Part shown: piece by piece, positions 63,879-64,000 of the stretch
Position numbering within the stretch: the first letter of the stretch is position 1
Layout: each line of letters starts with the position of its first letter
Assembly (NCBI GenBank): GCA_017630395.1
Contig: JAGBVI010000034.1
Span: 1 to 64,000, forward strand
Reading direction: 5' to 3'
Origin: Paludibacteraceae bacterium
Lineage (GTDB): Bacteria > Bacteroidota > Bacteroidia > Bacteroidales > Paludibacteraceae
DNA length: 64,000 nucleotides
Position numbers and translations under genes: made by a program
Notes under the pieces: model-generated
Seen by the model: only the letters and a program-made list of their open reading frames with translations
Databases searched by the model: none
Told to the model about the DNA's origin: nothing

Positions 63879-64000
63879 CAGGTGTGTAAATAGTACCAAA
63901 TTCATTTAAATTAACACACTGAAAAACTAGCCCTTGTTAACATAGGCATCGAAGAGACATCCCTATTTATGTGCGTAAAGAACCAAAAGGGAATGCGAAT

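Overview
The window is chromosomal DNA from a member of the Bacteroidetes, most likely order Bacteroidales. The evidence is the AT-rich composition, the many TAnnTTTG promoter boxes, the scarcity of Shine-Dalgarno sequences, type IX secretion (T9SS) C-terminal sorting tails on several secreted enzymes, and families largely restricted to this phylum (DUF4294, CCDC81-like HU proteins, DUF3467 next to rpoC). I cannot name the species.

Layout. 1-4.5 kb: metA (acetyl-type by residue Glu111), a U32 peptidase/RNA-hydroxylase-like protein and a family 2 glycosyltransferase, with a possible small-RNA unit between the last two. 4.7-13 kb: a Wzx-type flippase divergent from a LOG-family hydrolase, a large GHKL/sacsin-like ATPase overlapping ribD, cardiolipin synthase, a SufT-like protein and LpxH. 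13-25 kb: surface lipoproteins and outer-membrane proteins, DMP19, an HU-domain protein, cstA, DUF4197, a coiled-coil lipoprotein, rsmI and an acidic protein. 25-31 kb: an AI-2E-type permease, prmC, recX, a CPBP protease, folE, a SPOR protein and panE. 31-46 kb: an accessory polysaccharide region with a GH43 enzyme, a tandem pair of GH44 glucanases, a PL11 rhamnogalacturonan lyase and two kinds of repeat-rich surface protein, but no SusC/SusD pair. 46-62 kb: the informational core, read leftwards: rpsU, xerC-hpf, tRNA-Thr/Tyr/Gly/Thr, tuf, tRNA-Trp, secE, nusG, rplKAJL, rpoBC and DUF3467. 62-64 kb: a degenerate prophage tail fragment beside two tandem small-RNA-like genes.

How it works together. 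The core cluster is one long leftward transcription unit or nested set, with a consensus promoter before the first tRNA and a strong hairpin attenuator between rplL and rpoB. The polysaccharide enzymes all carry signal peptides, and most carry T9SS-like tails, which fits secretion or surface anchoring for pectin (rhamnogalacturonan, arabinan/xylan side chains) and beta-glucan or xyloglucan breakdown.

Most interesting unexplained items: (1) two tandem copies of a roughly 100-nt structured transcription unit at 63.5-63.8 kb, each with its own TTG-N19/20-TAnnTTTG promoter and intrinsic terminator; (2) another promoter-to-terminator unit without an ORF at 41.1 kb, and a similar one at 3.2 kb; (3) a dispersed intergenic repeat family with terminal motif GGTAGGTTCTATAAATT, found in inverted pairs; (4) the sacsin-like ATPase; (5) an A_AAA_AAC frameshift site preserved in a truncated phage tail-assembly chaperone.
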